Shown: piece by piece, positions 9,428 through 20,200 of the stretch
Position numbering within the stretch: the stretch's first letter is position 1
How the letters are laid out: each line of letters starts with the position of its first letter
Assembly: GCF_014836675.1 (NCBI RefSeq)
Contig: NZ_JACSQK010000001.1
Span: 208,334 to 272,333, forward strand
Direction of reading: 5' to 3'
DNA: 64,000 nt
Source of the DNA: Comamonas avium
Lineage (GTDB): Bacteria; Pseudomonadota; Gammaproteobacteria; Burkholderiales; Burkholderiaceae_C
The notes under the pieces: generated by a model
Database searches by the model: none
Seen by the model: the letters and a program-made list of their open reading frames with translations, nothing else
Told to the model about the DNA's origin: nothing
Program-made: the position numbers and the translations under genes

Positions 9428-10555
9428 ATGAGCATTGAAATTCGCAATGTCAGCAAGCAGTTTGGCGACTTCCAGGCCCTGCGCGATGTGAGCCTGGACA
9501 TCAAGTCGGGAGAGCTGATTGCGCTGCTTGGCCCCTCGGGCTGCGGCAAGACCACACTGCTGCGCATCATCGCAGGCCTGGAGACGGCCGACGTCGGCAG
9601 CATCCACTTCAGCGGTGAAGACACCACGGACGTGCATGTGCGCGACCGCAATGTGGGCTTTGTATTTCAGCATTACGCCCTGTTCAGGCATATGACGGTG
9701 TTTGAGAACGTGGCTTTTGGCCTGCGCGTCAAACCTCGCAAAGAACGCCCCAGCGAAGCGCAGATCAAAGAAAAGGTCATGAGCCTGCTCAAGCTGGTGC
9801 AGCTTGACTGGGTGGCTGATCGTTTCCCTTCACAGCTGTCTGGTGGACAACGCCAGCGCATTGCCTTGGCGCGCGCTTTGGCCGTTGAACCTAAGGTGTT
9901 GCTGCTGGATGAACCTTTTGGTGCACTGGATGCCAAGGTGCGCAAGGAACTGCGCCGCTGGTTGCGCCGCCTGCACGATGAGCTGCATGTGACCTCCATC
10001 TTCGTGACACACGATCAGGAAGAGGCGCTGGAAGTGGCCGACCGCGTGGTGGTCATCAATCAGGGCAAGATTGAACAAGAGGGAACACCGCAGCAAGTGT
10101 GGGACAACCCTGCCAGTCCCTTTGTTTACGGTTTTCTGGGCGACGTCAACTTGTTCAAGGGCCGTGCCAAGGATGGGCATGTCTATCTGGAAGAGGGCAT
10201 GCAGCTGGAAAGCAGCGAGGCGGTCGGAGCCACTGACAAGAGTGCGTTTGCATATGTGCGTCCGCATGAGCTCGATGTGGAGCGCTATTCGCCGGGGCAG
10301 CATACCGATGGCAATGGCCGCCAGACAGGCATGGTGGTGCAGCTCAGTCGCGCGATTGTGGTGGGCCCCATCGCACGTTTGGAACTTATTGCTGCGGATG
10401 ATCACCAAACCAAAGACAATGCGGATTCTGAGCATTTGATCGAGGCGCAAATCTCTGCACAGCAGTACCGTGAAATGGGGCTGCGCGAAGGAGAGACGCT
10501 GGTGGTGACACCGCGGCGCGCCAAGGTATTCTTGGACGAAGCTGCCGGCATCTAA
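9428..10555 (+). CDS. cysA: Sulfate/thiosulfate ABC transporter ATPase CysA
   Basis: 375 residues. Walker [10 protein letters not shown] (near 34-42), signature [16 protein letters not shown], Walker [17 protein letters not shown], then the C-terminal regulatory domain with the PHELDVERY segment seen in CysA proteins. Powers the CysTW channel. Starts 29 nt after cysW; a Shine-Dalgarno-like AAAGAGAC precedes the ATG. Last gene of the sulfate operon; dsbB follows after 60 nt and may be co-transcribed since no terminator is visible between them. Confidence 0.92.
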   Translation: MSIEIRNVSKQFGDFQALRDVSLDIKSGELIALLGPSGCGKTTLLRIIAGLETADVGSIHFSGEDTTDVHVRDRNVGFVFQHYALFRHMTVFENVAFGLRVKPRKERPSEAQIKEKVMSLLKLVQLDWVADRFPSQLSGGQRQRIALARALAVEPKVLLLDEPFGALDAKVRKELRRWLRRLHDELHVTSIFVTHDQEEALEVADRVVVINQGKIEQEGTPQQVWDNPASPFVYGFLGDVNLFKGRAKDGHVYLEEGMQLESSEAVGATDKSAFAYVRPHELDVERYSPGQHTDGNGRQTGMVVQLSRAIVVGPIARLELIAADDHQTKDNADSEHLIEAQISAQQYREMGLREGETLVVTPRRAKVFLDEAAGI

Positions 10556-10615
10556 CGGCGTCGCCTGCATGGGGCAGGGGGCGTTGATGCCGCCCCTCCT
10601 GTTGATGAGAGAACC

Positions 10616-11125
10616 ATGCAGGTTTTAAATCAGATCACCACAGCCCCGCGCCGCACTCTGGCGCTGATTGCTGCCATTTGTGTGGGCATGCTGGCCTTCG
10701 GCATGTATCTGCAGTATGTGCAGGGTTTAGAGCCTTGCCCAATGTGCATCGTGCAGCGGTATGCATTGATTTTGGTCGCTGTCTTGGCTGGACTGGCAAG
10801 CCTGAAAGGGCAAAGTGGGTGGTGGAAAACTTTTGGCGTACTGGCCTTGCTGGCCTCTGGATTTGGTGCTTTTGTGGCTGCACGCCAAAGCTGGCTGCAA
10901 TGGAATCCCCCTGAGTTCGCCACCTGTGGGCGTGACTTCTACGGCATGATCGAAAACTACTCGATCAGCCGCGCCATTCCCATGATTTTCCGTGGGTCCG
11001 GCGATTGCACCGCGGTGGACTGGACGTTCCTTGGCGGCTCGATTGCCAACTGGTCTTTTATCTGCTTTGCGGGCTTTTCGGTGCTGCTGCTGGTCTTGCT
11101 GCTCAAAGGCGGAAAACGCACTTAA
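10616..11125 (+). CDS. dsbB: Disulfide bond formation protein B
   Basis: 169 residues, four membrane segments. The first periplasmic cysteine pair is PCPMC (residues ~41-45) and the second pair is CGRDF (C~103) with GSGDC (C~131), matching DsbB. Reoxidises periplasmic DsbA and passes electrons to quinone in the inner membrane. Preceded by GAGAACC; followed 15 nt later by a strong terminator. Confidence 0.92.
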   Translation: MQVLNQITTAPRRTLALIAAICVGMLAFGMYLQYVQGLEPCPMCIVQRYALILVAVLAGLASLKGQSGWWKTFGVLALLASGFGAFVAARQSWLQWNPPEFATCGRDFYGMIENYSISRAIPMIFRGSGDCTAVDWTFLGGSIANWSFICFAGFSVLLLVLLLKGGKRT

Positions 11126-11140
11126 TCTTTAGCAATTACC

Positions 11141-11182
11141 AGCAAAAGCCCCAGCATGCTTGTCGTGCTGGGGCTTTTTGCT
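11141..11182 (+). terminator. Intrinsic terminator after dsbB
   Basis: Long stem AGCAAAAGCCCCAGCA / TGCTGGGGCTTTTTGCT with a 9-nt loop; U-tract within the 3' arm. Confidence 0.9.
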
Positions 11183-11222
11183 TTGGCTGACAATCTGTGC
11201 TTTGAGACCTCCTGATTTCTGC

Positions 11223-11897
11223 ATGCCCCAGTACATCCTCTTTCACAAGCCCTACGACGTTTTATCCCAGTTCACGCCTGAGGGTGGAGCGCGTTCATTG
11301 GCGGAGTTTGATTTGCCCAAGGGGGTGTATCCGGCAGGCCGTCTGGATAAGGATTCGGAAGGTCTGCTGTTGCTCACTGACGATGGCCCTTTGATTGAGC
11401 AACTGCTGCACCCGCGCAACGAAAAGCCGAAAACCTACTGGGCGCTGGTCGAGCGTGTACCTGATGAATCGGCCTTGCAGCGCCTGCGTGCTGGTCTGCG
11501 CATTGAGGACTACACCACCTTGCCTTGCCAGGCACAGTTGCTGGAGCCACAGCCACAAATCGCTCCCCGTGATCCACCTGTGCGTGTCCGCAAAAGCGTG
11601 CAGGATGTGTGGATGGAAATTCAGGTGGTTGAGGGCAAGAACCGCCAGGTGCGCAAGATGACGGCGGCGATTGGCCACCCGACACTGCGCCTGATTCGCC
11701 AAAGCATTGCCAACTTGGAGCTGGGTGATTTGCGCCCCGGTGAATGGCGCAGCATTGAGCGCGCAGACATCCAGTGGGGCGACAGCATGCCCGCTGGCGA
11801 GGGCCGCCGCAGTGCTGCGGCACCAGTGCTGCATAAAAAGACAAGCCCCGTGGTGTCGGCACGCCGTCCCGGGGCTTGGTTTAACAAGAAAAAATAA
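11223..11897 (+). CDS. rluE: 23S rRNA pseudouridine synthase RluE
   Basis: 224 residues from the ATG at 11223; an upstream in-frame start at 11160 would run through the terminator stem and is rejected. The protein opens ILFHKPYDVLSQFT and carries the catalytic-Asp motif GRLDKDSEGLLLLT, then KSIQ/RKSVQD and EGKNRQVRKMTAAIGHPTLRL trimmed to its key GKNRQVRKMTA, all close to E. coli RluE (RsuA family without an S4 domain). Isomerises a uridine in domain V of 23S rRNA. The last 20 codons encode a perfect inverted repeat AAGCCCCG / CGGGGCTT (11842-11880), which may fold in the mRNA but has no T-tract. Confidence 0.88.
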   Translation: MPQYILFHKPYDVLSQFTPEGGARSLAEFDLPKGVYPAGRLDKDSEGLLLLTDDGPLIEQLLHPRNEKPKTYWALVERVPDESALQRLRAGLRIEDYTTLPCQAQLLEPQPQIAPRDPPVRVRKSVQDVWMEIQVVEGKNRQVRKMTAAIGHPTLRLIRQSIANLELGDLRPGEWRSIERADIQWGDSMPAGEGRRSAAAPVLHKKTSPVVSARRPGAWFNKKK

Positions 11898-12089
11898 AAA
11901 AGACAGTGACTGGCGCTTGAAATACAGGCGCTGTAAGCCTGAGAGCGGCGAACAGTCTCTTTGATTCAGCGTCACTCTGCCTTGCCGTGCACTGTTGTGC
12001 TTTGTGAGGCTTTGTGAACTCTCTCAATCAAGAGCCCATGGCTGGCTGCGTGGTGTTAGCAAGTTTTAAAGCTTGGAGCTGTCAAAGCT

Positions 12090-12764
12090 TTAAGCAGATT
12101 CAATGCTGCTGGTGCTGAAAATTGGTCCCGTGGTGTCTGGTATCCAGCCTGGGTAGGTTTCCATGACTTCGGCAAACAGGGCTGAATCAATCCAGCGCTG
12201 CAGCCAGTCTTGCAGATGAGGCCAGGGCTGCTCAGCCCATTGAGCCTCATCAATGCGCGCAAACTGGCGCACAAAGGGGCGCAAAGCCATGTCGGCCAGG
12301 CTGGGGTTCAAGCCATACAGATAGCCTGTTTCTGCCAGTTGTTCATCCAAGGCTGCGAGCCACGTGATGGCATCGGTCTGAGCCTGATTGACGGCTTCGG
12401 CGGTATAGCGCTCAGGGTATTTGCAACGGTCCAGTGCTTGCTTAAAAAAATCGTCGTTGCGACCAACCAAGGCCAGCATGTCATCTTGCGTGCCGTGGGT
12501 TGGGGTGAGCCAGCCATCTGGGTCATTCGTCTGCAGCGCATGAAGCATGATCGCCAGACTTTGCTCGATCACCTGGCCATCTTGCAGGACCAGCACCGGC
12601 ACAGTACCCTTGGGCGATGCATCCAGCAGTGCCTGAGGCTTGGCGCGCAAATTGATTTCACGCAACTCGCAAGCCATGCCGGCATGTGCCAGAGCCAAAC
12701 GCGCACGCATGGCGTATGGGCAGCGGCGAAAGGAATACAGGATGGGCAGTGCGGGAGCGGTCAT
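12090..12764 (-). CDS. Glutathione S-transferase-like protein (N-terminal thioredoxin fold)
   Basis: 224 residues. The N-terminal thioredoxin-fold opens LYSFRRCPYAMRARLAL with the Cys-Pro-Tyr active site seen in YfcF/Omega-like transferases and glutaredoxin-like GSTs; the KGTVPVLVLQDG and QSLAIMLHAL segments match the glutathione-binding cis-Pro and SES-like loops. The C-terminal half is all-helical. Cytoplasmic, monocistronic, divergent from the next gene. Substrate unknown. The 11898-12089 gap shows no gene. Confidence 0.82.
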   Translation of the reverse strand: MTAPALPILYSFRRCPYAMRARLALAHAGMACELREINLRAKPQALLDASPKGTVPVLVLQDGQVIEQSLAIMLHALQTNDPDGWLTPTHGTQDDMLALVGRNDDFFKQALDRCKYPERYTAEAVNQAQTDAITWLAALDEQLAETGYLYGLNPSLADMALRPFVRQFARIDEAQWAEQPWPHLQDWLQRWIDSALFAEVMETYPGWIPDTTGPIFSTSSIESA

Positions 12765-12905
12765 TCAGTATGGTGATGGAAAATGAAAGGTAGTAGCCAA
12801 GCGCAATACGCCAGCAAGTGAAGGTTTCGAACTGTACCTGCTTGCCCAAAAACATGTGTCCAGATGCAGTAAGCTGCGCGACGCATTGAATATCGATTGA
12901 GTTGC

Positions 12906-14435
12906 ATGTCTCCAAAAAATAGCCGGGGCTGGTTGGCCTTTGTGTGCTGGATGTGGCTGTTCACTCCAGCATTGTTAGAAGGGCTCAGCCTGCGCGCTGG
13001 TGCTCTCTGGGTTGCAGCGGCCTTCTTGTTCTGGCCATTAACGCTGTGGCGGCCTGCTTTGGCTCTGGCAATGGCGGGGTTGCTGGCTCTGGGCGCCATC
13101 AATATTGTTCACGTTGGTTTTTTTGGAAATCTGGCAGACCAGTTGCTGCTTGCGACCGCGCTGCGCACCAACTGGCAGGAAGCGCAGGAGTTCGTGGGCG
13201 TGCTGCCCTGGCCATGGGTGGCGTGTGCCGTGGCGTGGCTGGTGACGGGTATCTTTGCTTGTCGCTATGTCTGGCGTTTCGCAAGCATGTCGGCCAATGC
13301 ATCGCCCGTGTTGCGCAAACTGTCCTGGGTGGGGGTGGTGATCTGGAGTGTTTTTCTTGTGTTTGTGCTGGTCAAGCGTTATGACTTTGATGAAGTGATC
13401 CGCAAGCTGAAAACCATTTACCCCATGCACATTGTGCGTGCATGGACGGCGCAGCAGCAATTGACGGACAGCTTGTTTTACACGCCACAACTGCCCAGTG
13501 CTGCGCCTGAAGCTGCACAGGTGGATACCCTGGTGGTTGTGATTGGAGAGAGTGCGTCAGCGCAGCGTTGGTCACTCCTGGGGTATCAGGGTGCTGACAC
13601 CAATGGTGCCTTGGCGCAATTGCAGGGTGTGCAGGTGGCGCGTGCAATGGCCCATGGTTTGAATACGGCGGCAGCGCTGCCTTATCTGCTCACTGGCATG
13701 GCGGCGCAAGACAGCGTGGAGCACCGCGCTCCCTCGTTTCTGGATATTGCCCGCCAAGCCGGCTACAAAACCTTTGTGGTGAGCAATTCGCGCTATCACA
13801 GCGCGGTAGAAGATTTTTATGGCGTCACATTCCGGCGTGCTGCGGATGTGTTTTTGAAGGCAGGAAATGGAGAGTGGGACGAGGTGCTGACACCGCATCT
13901 GCAAGAAGCACTGCAAGACCCCGCGCCCCGCAAGCTGGTGGTGCTTCACACTTACGGCAGTCACTTTCAGGTTGAAGAGCGCTATCCCGCCACTGCGGCG
14001 CTCTTTCCGGATGTTTATGACAACTCACTGCGCTATTCCAGTGATTTGCTGACTCAATGGATTCAAATGGTAGAGCGCGGCGCTGGGCAGGGGAAAACAG
14101 CCTTGCTGCTGTACTCCAGTGATCATGGGGTGGCTATGCCTCCATGTGCAGATCAATACCGTACTGGCAGTGGCTTAAGCAGCCTGCAGGTGCCGCTGCT
14201 GACCTGGAGCAATGCAGCTTTGCGTGAGCGCTTCCCGCAGCTTGTGCCGCAATTTGACATGTCTGAGCGCGAGCAGCTGGAGCGCAGCAATGCAGCATTG
14301 GCAGATATCTCTGTGGCAGCGCTGGGATTTCCCGGCGTACTGACGGCGCTGGCGGGGCCGCAGGGCCGTCAGCTGACATTTCATGAGCACGATTGGCCTG
14401 CTCTGCAAAAACTGGACGCCTGCAGCTTGCAGTGA
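12906..14435 (+). CDS. Membrane phosphoethanolamine transferase-like sulfatase-fold enzyme
   Basis: 509 residues from the ATG at 12906 (a TTG three codons earlier is possible). Five membrane segments in residues 1-160, then a periplasmic alkaline-phosphatase-fold domain. VVIGESASAQRWSLLGY (from ~211) aligns with the catalytic GETARAxxFSLxGY of EptA/CptA enzymes, but the nucleophile position is Ser216 instead of the usual Thr. HTYGSHF and SSDHGVAMPP supply metal ligands. Known family role: moves phosphoethanolamine onto lipid A, LPS core or glucans. The acceptor here is not determinable. A threonine-to-serine nucleophile and the short length suggest a CptA/OpgE-like branch. Confidence 0.78.
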   Translation: MSPKNSRGWLAFVCWMWLFTPALLEGLSLRAGALWVAAAFLFWPLTLWRPALALAMAGLLALGAINIVHVGFFGNLADQLLLATALRTNWQEAQEFVGVLPWPWVACAVAWLVTGIFACRYVWRFASMSANASPVLRKLSWVGVVIWSVFLVFVLVKRYDFDEVIRKLKTIYPMHIVRAWTAQQQLTDSLFYTPQLPSAAPEAAQVDTLVVVIGESASAQRWSLLGYQGADTNGALAQLQGVQVARAMAHGLNTAAALPYLLTGMAAQDSVEHRAPSFLDIARQAGYKTFVVSNSRYHSAVEDFYGVTFRRAADVFLKAGNGEWDEVLTPHLQEALQDPAPRKLVVLHTYGSHFQVEERYPATAALFPDVYDNSLRYSSDLLTQWIQMVERGAGQGKTALLLYSSDHGVAMPPCADQYRTGSGLSSLQVPLLTWSNAALRERFPQLVPQFDMSEREQLERSNAALADISVAALGFPGVLTALAGPQGRQLTFHEHDWPALQKLDACSLQ

Positions 14436-14585
14436 CGGTGTGCAGATACAAAGTGTTGATTGCCAGGCACAAGTGATCCACTAGACCTGATGCTTTCCAT
14501 CTTCATCCGATCCACGTATTCACCTTAGCCTGCTGCTTTCTGGTGCAGCAGGGAGGGGCAGGGGTGATTGACGTGGCTACGTTGA

Positions 14586-14714
14586 GACGTCATCAGACGC
14601 TGGGCTCCATGTGAGCACCTGTCCATCCGAGATATCGCCTGCAAAACCGGATTCTTTCGCACATCGACGCTGTTCAGCCTCGTTCTGCGCAGCGCACCAT
14701 CATCACCAGGCTAG
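14586..14714 (+). pseudogene. Possible remnant of an AraC-type DNA-binding domain
   Basis: A 42-codon open stretch bounded by stops reads EHLSIRDIACKTGF followed by TSTLFSLVLRSAPSSP, which resembles a helix-turn-helix of an AraC regulator (pattern LSIxDIAxxTGF...TLFxxF...SP). There is no start or remaining protein around it. The resemblance is short; chance similarity is possible. Confidence 0.25.
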
Positions 14715-14739
14715 ACCTATTCGTCATTCAGCTTTCGGG

Positions 14740-15265
14740 CTGGCTGCGTACAGAAGCGAATCGATCCCTGCATCGACCAGATGCTCCTAGATAGCTATAG
14801 CTGCCAGTTTCACGCAATTGCGTCTCTCGAACTCTTCGCCAGCCATACACACCGCCACTACCTAGCCAGGCCTGCAGGAGCAAGCCCAGCGGGAGCTGGT
14901 CATCGGCAGCGCACTGGCTTTGCGGTTGAACTTTCCAGGCGCAGTAACCATTGGGGGGCAACTGCAGCCCCCGGCACATGCTCAGTACGTTGCTGCTTTT
15001 TTGAGCATGTCACGCTCATCGGTGACCTCTTGAGCCCAGCATTCAAGCAACGTATCTCTTTGCTTTGGCTGGTTTGCTCTAAGCGTTGTGTAGCAGCAAT
15101 TTGCTGCAGGCGAAGCCACTCGTGCAGGCCTTTTGTCTCGCGCTTAAACGGAGTGAATCACAAGGCCACCCTGCGGTCGTTTCGCAAGATCTGTTTAACG
15201 ACCTCAATCTGAAATTTTCTTGCTAGCGTTTTGCGTTCATGCGGACTCCTATTTAAACGTAAATA
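14740..15265 (-). mobile_element. Decayed IS3-family element (orfA and start of orfB), left flank of the CDI locus
   Basis: On the minus strand a degenerate orfA starts at 15240 (MNAKR then an in-frame stop) and shows KQIL, LRLQQI, QRLEQ and the leucine-zipper-like end (MSVTCSKK frame-shifted from TEERDMLKKAA). It continues into orfB: LCRGLQLPPNGYCAWKVQPQ ... GGVYGWRRV (14979 down to about 14750), which matches the N-terminal part of IS3-type transposases (LCRxLxVSxSGYYAW, GGxYGYRRV). Several stops and frame changes make it inactive, and the catalytic DDE core is missing. The bases CGTTTAAATAGGAGTCC just upstream of its start are shared exactly with the right-hand relic at 26.74 kb. Confidence 0.75.
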
Positions 15266-15487
15266 GGAGGCGAAGTATTATCTTTAAAAATATGGAAAAT
15301 GCAAGAGAACAGGTGAAAATTAGACCCAGACTTTCGCAAGATATCGTTTATTCATGGTTTTCGTTAACTTTTTTTCGTTGATTTATTGATTTATCTTAGT
15401 GGTTGTGTTTGTTGAAGAATTTTATATTTCGCAGGTTTTTCGGAATAGCCATGGGTAATACATGCACCCCGCGCCCCGAAAAAGCCT

Positions 15488-17239
15488 ATGAAAGAACGAA
15501 TGAAGGTTTTTTACTTAGAGTTATTAGCATTTTGTCGCAATTTTCGCTTGACAGTTGTTTCGGTATTAATCTCAGGTTTCTCGTGTTCGACTTTGGCGCA
15601 GTTGTCTGGGGTTGCAGCTATTGAACAGCAGCAGCAACAGCGGCAGCAGGAGCGGGAACGCGAGCTACGCGATCGTATGGCGCCTGATGCAGATATTTTG
15701 CGCCCCACCACAACGGCAGCGACATTAGAGATTCCTGAAAACGAGTCGCCCTGTTTCAATCTGCATAAGCTTGAACTGACGGGTAAAAAGCTCACGGAGG
15801 TTTCTTGGCTCAAGGAGTCGGCTGGTGTCGATTTCAGCACTGCGCCATGCATTGGCTCTAAGGGGGTGGAAGTTATTCTGGCTCGCATGCAGCAAGCAGT
15901 GATCGAGCACGGTTACGTTACGTCTCGTGTCATGGTGGTACCGCAGAATCTCAGAGATGGTGTATTGACAGTTGCCTTCATCCCGGGGGTATTGCGAGAA
16001 ATCAGGTTCAGCGCGGACAGTACAGGTAATACCTCATTGCTCACTGCGCTCCCTTCTAAAGAAGGTGAACTACTGCAACTACGCGATATTGAGCAAGGGT
16101 TGGAAAACCTCAAGCGCGTACCTACTTCTGATGCCGATATTCAAATTACTCCGGCAGATGGGCCCAACGTAGAGCCCGGGCAGAGCGATTTACTTATTAC
16201 TTACAAAAAGGTCAATCCCCTGCGCTTTAACGTCGCTTTGGACAACGGCGGTGTCGAATCTACGGGCAAAGTACAAGGTACGGGAACGGTATCCTGGGAC
16301 AATCCGCTGGGCCTGAATGACCTGATGTATTTCAGCTTCGGCGGTGGTCTTTGGAATGGTGGCAACCGTGGCACCGAGACGCGTGCCGTTCAGTATTCCT
16401 TGCCGTTAGGGTACTGGCTGCTTGCCCTGTCCGGTTCTTATAGCAAGTACCACCAAAGCGTGGCTGGCGCTTATCAAAACTACACCTACAGCGGTGAATC
16501 CAGCAACCTCGATTTCAAACTCAGCCGCGTGGTGTTCCGCAATGCCTCCTCCAAGGCCAGCGTTGGGTTCAAAGTATTTCAGCGGACCTCCAACAACTAC
16601 ATCGACGATGTAGAAATCGAGGTTCAGCGCCGACGAACGTCAGGCTTTGAGCTGAGCCTCAATCAGCGAAGCTATCTTGGCAACGCCATTGTGGATGCCA
16701 ACCTGGCCTACAAACGTGGCACAGGAGCTTTTGCAGCCTTGCGAGCACCCGAAGAGCCCTTTGGTGAAGGCTCCTCACGCATGAAGCTCTTCATTGCAGA
16801 TCTGGCACTGACCAAGCCCTTCGAGCTGGCAGACACCAAGCTCAAATTTACCAGCGCCTGGCATGGTCAGTCGAACCAAACGCCACTCACGCCACAAGAC
16901 CGCATTGGTATCGGTGGCCGTTACACCGTACGAGGTTTCGATGGCGAAAGTACCTTGCTGGCCGAGCGTGGCTGGTACTGGCGCAATGAACTCAGCATTC
17001 CTTTGAGTTTGGGTGCCGCAGGAAATGCCGAAGCTTTTGTGGGTCTGGACACCGGGCATGTCAGCGGGCCATCTGCGCAATACCTCGTGGGCCAGTCATT
17101 GACCGGCGCTGCCATAGGTCTGCGTGGGGCCTGGGGCAATCTTTCCTACGAAGTCTTTATGGCAACCCCCGTCAGGAAGCCAGAGCATTTCCGTACTTCC
17201 CAAACCAATCTGGCTTTGAGCCTGGCCTACAGCTTTTGA
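15488..17239 (+). CDS. cdiB: Two-partner secretion outer-membrane transporter (CdiB/FhaC/ShlB family)
   Basis: 583 residues, normal for TpsB. Signal peptide (hydrophobic residues ~20-38), then a Gln/Arg-rich helix (QQQQQRQQERERELRDRM), matching the plug helix H1. POTRA domains span about 85-235; the first has the conserved Cys pair (ESPCFNL, TAPCIG). The rest is a 16-stranded barrel with the loop-6 motif YTVRGFDGE (near 477). A second ATG at 15500 could be the start. It exports the large protein encoded 9 nt downstream by recognising its N-terminal TPS domain. The AT-rich 15266-15487 upstream region presumably holds the promoter; I cannot pick -35/-10 boxes with confidence. Confidence 0.92.
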   Translation: MKERMKVFYLELLAFCRNFRLTVVSVLISGFSCSTLAQLSGVAAIEQQQQQRQQERERELRDRMAPDADILRPTTTAATLEIPENESPCFNLHKLELTGKKLTEVSWLKESAGVDFSTAPCIGSKGVEVILARMQQAVIEHGYVTSRVMVVPQNLRDGVLTVAFIPGVLREIRFSADSTGNTSLLTALPSKEGELLQLRDIEQGLENLKRVPTSDADIQITPADGPNVEPGQSDLLITYKKVNPLRFNVALDNGGVESTGKVQGTGTVSWDNPLGLNDLMYFSFGGGLWNGGNRGTETRAVQYSLPLGYWLLALSGSYSKYHQSVAGAYQNYTYSGESSNLDFKLSRVVFRNASSKASVGFKVFQRTSNNYIDDVEIEVQRRRTSGFELSLNQRSYLGNAIVDANLAYKRGTGAFAALRAPEEPFGEGSSRMKLFIADLALTKPFELADTKLKFTSAWHGQSNQTPLTPQDRIGIGGRYTVRGFDGESTLLAERGWYWRNELSIPLSLGAAGNAEAFVGLDTGHVSGPSAQYLVGQSLTGAAIGLRGAWGNLSYEVFMATPVRKPEHFRTSQTNLALSLAYSF

Positions 17240-17248
17240 GGGGACATC

Positions 17249-20200
17249 ATGAACAAGAATCTTCACCGCGTTATCTTCAACAAAGCTCGTGGCATTCGGA
17301 TGGTAGTGCAGGAAATTGCCTCCAGTGAAGGCAAAGCCAGTGGCGGCAGTACTCAGACAGGCGGCTCTGGCGAAACACTGGCAAACAGTGCTTGCCCAAC
17401 CAGATCGCTCCTGGCTGACCTGTCTCTCGCCCCGGTTTCTGCTGCTGCTAAAACAGCGGGCATGCTGGCCTTGGCTCTTGGAGCGCAGGCCAGCCTTGCG
17501 CAGATCATTGCCGACCCCTCAGCCCCCAATCGCCAGCGCCCAACGGTTCTGCAGTCTGCCAACGGCACGCCCACGGTCAACATTCAGACCCCTTCTGCAG
17601 GTGGCGTAAGCCGCAACACCTACCAGCAGTTCGACATTGGACAAAAGGGAGCCATCCTCAACAACAGCCGCACCAATGTGCAAACCCAGATCGGTGGCTG
17701 GGTGCAAGGCAATCCATGGCTCGCCAATGGTGGCGCCAGAGTCATCGTCAACGAAGTCAACTCTGCAGCCCAGACCCGGCTGATGGGGCCCTTGGAGGTT
17801 GCCGGCCAGCGTGCTGATGTCATCATCGCCAACCCCTCAGGTCTGGTGGTCGATGGCCTGTCTTTCATCAATGCCGCAGGCGTGACCCTGACAACGGGCA
17901 GACCCCTTTATGGTGCCAATGGCAGTTTGGGCGGCTTTAACGTTCAAAACGGGCTTATCAGCATTCAGGGCAGTGGTATGGATGCCAGCAAGGCCGATTA
18001 CGCCAACATCCTTGCAAGAGCCATCTCGCTGAACGCCGGGCTGTGGGCTCAGGATTTGCGTGTGGTCACCGGCGTAAATGAGGTCACAGCAGATGGCAGC
18101 GTCCAGCAAGGCAATGCCATGGCTGCAGGTGGCGATTTTTCTCAGAAGCCGCAGTTTGCCCTGGACGTGGCTCAACTGGGCGGCATGTATGCGGGCAAGA
18201 TCTTTATCGTCGGCACGGAGGCGGGGCTTGGCGTCAAGAATGCAGGCACAGTTTCTGCAAGCTCTGGTCGTTTGACCTTGAGCGCAGATGGCTTGCTGAG
18301 CAACTCCGGAACCCTGGCCAGCAATGCAGACTCTGCAGATCTGAGTATTTCTGCCAAGGGTGTCGATAACGGCGGAACGATCAGCAGCCAGCGAAATGCA
18401 GTTCTTCAGGATGGAGGGGCTGGCTTCAACAACTCAGGAGCGCTAAAGGCTGGCCAGCAATTGTTGATTGAGGCTGGACGAATCAGCAACCAAGGCAGTG
18501 GCAGCATCACGGCTCAAAGGCTGGATGTCACAGCAACCGGTCTGAGCAATGCCGGAAACATCACCCAGACCGGGGCGCAAAGCCTGCTCATCAGCAGCGC
18601 CACGCTTGCTAATACCGGCTCCAATGCAGTGCTGGGGGCACCACCTGCATCAACCGCCTCTGAAGGCTCTGGAACGGGCACCGGTAGTGGCACAGGAACT
18701 GGAGAAAGCTCCGGTTCAGGAGCCGCCCCTACCTCGAGCCAGGATGGCAGCGCGATACAGACGACACCTGTTGCGCCTGTGATTTTGGCCGATGGACATA
18801 TCCAGGTGGCGCAGGACATTGACAATACCGGAAAGCTGCTTGCGAACGGCGCAAGCGATATCTCTGTGTCTGAGGCTTTGACGAACAGTGGCACCGCCAA
18901 TGTTCGTCAACTGCACAGTGAGGGCATTCTGAACAACAGCCAGGGCACCTTGGTTGCGCAAAGTTTCACTGGCTCGCAGTCCTCGTTCCAGAATGATTCT
19001 GGCTCGTTTTTTGCGCATTCTGATCTGCAGTTGAATGCACAAAGTCTGGACAACTCGGCAGGCTCCATTGGCAGTGCCCAGTCGCTGTCACTCACGATCC
19101 AGCAAGGATTGAACAACACTACAGGTACATTGGCTGCTGGCAAGGACCTGACGCTTCAGGCGCAAAGCCTGGACAGCAGCGGCGGTCGCATTGTCAGCAA
19201 TGCAGGCAGCATCTCCTTGGACGTTTCTGGCGCACTGACTAACCATCAAGGGCAGATTGGCACAGTGTCTGATGCCAAAGAAGCGCAGATTGGCATTCAA
19301 GCCCAATCTTTGGATAACACCCTGGGAGAAATCTCACAAAACGGATCGGGTCAGTTGCGCATCAACGTGGCTGATGCTGTGCACAGCAAGCAGGGCAAGA
19401 TATCGAGCAACGGCAGCACTCAGATTCAAGCAGCAAGCCTTGACAACGATTCCGGAAAAATCACTGCCTTAAAGCACCTCGACATTGCAACGGCCCAAGG
19501 CATCCGCAACGTGGCAGGCTCCATGCAGTCCGGTGATGGCAATACAACCCCTGCCTCTACCTCTACTTTGGTTTCAGAGGGGTCATTCAAGATTCATGCC
19601 GGAAGCGGCATCGACAACAGAGGCGGTGCCTTGTTTGCCAGCGGTGCATTAGATGCCTCAGCCGCTGACATCGACAACACCGAGGGCTCTGTCGCTGCCA
19701 TGGGTGATGCGCGCATACATGCATCCAACAGCCTGACCAATGCTTCCGGTAAATTGCTAGCTAATGGCGCTGTAGATGTTCAGGCTGGTCAGCGTGTTGA
19801 CAACCAGTCTGGCGTCATTGCCAGCAGTGGTGGTGCAGTTCAAATCCAGACACAGGCACTGCACACTCAGAAAGGGCAGATCAGCTCTGCCAAAGATGCC
19901 ACGATCGTTACGCAAACCCTCGATAACACACAGGGTTTGATCGAGCAGGCCTCCGATGGGTTGCTGTCAATTACCGCCAGCAACTCTTTGAACAACACAG
20001 ATGCCAAGATTGTCAGCAACGGCGATCTTCGCGCCATAGCGGGGCAAGTGAGCAACCAGGGTGGAGAAATCACCAGCCTGCAAAACGCACATTTGCAGGT
20101 GGCAGCGCTCCAATCAGAGCAAGGCCTGATTCAGGCTGGGGCAGCTCTTGTCATCGACAGTGCTTCCGACATCAATAACCGCAAGGGTCAAATTCAAGCC

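Noticed and set aside
14436..14740. attL copy of the tRNA-Ser 3' end at the left island border
   Set aside because: No stretch resembling the tRNA 3' sequence was found by eye.
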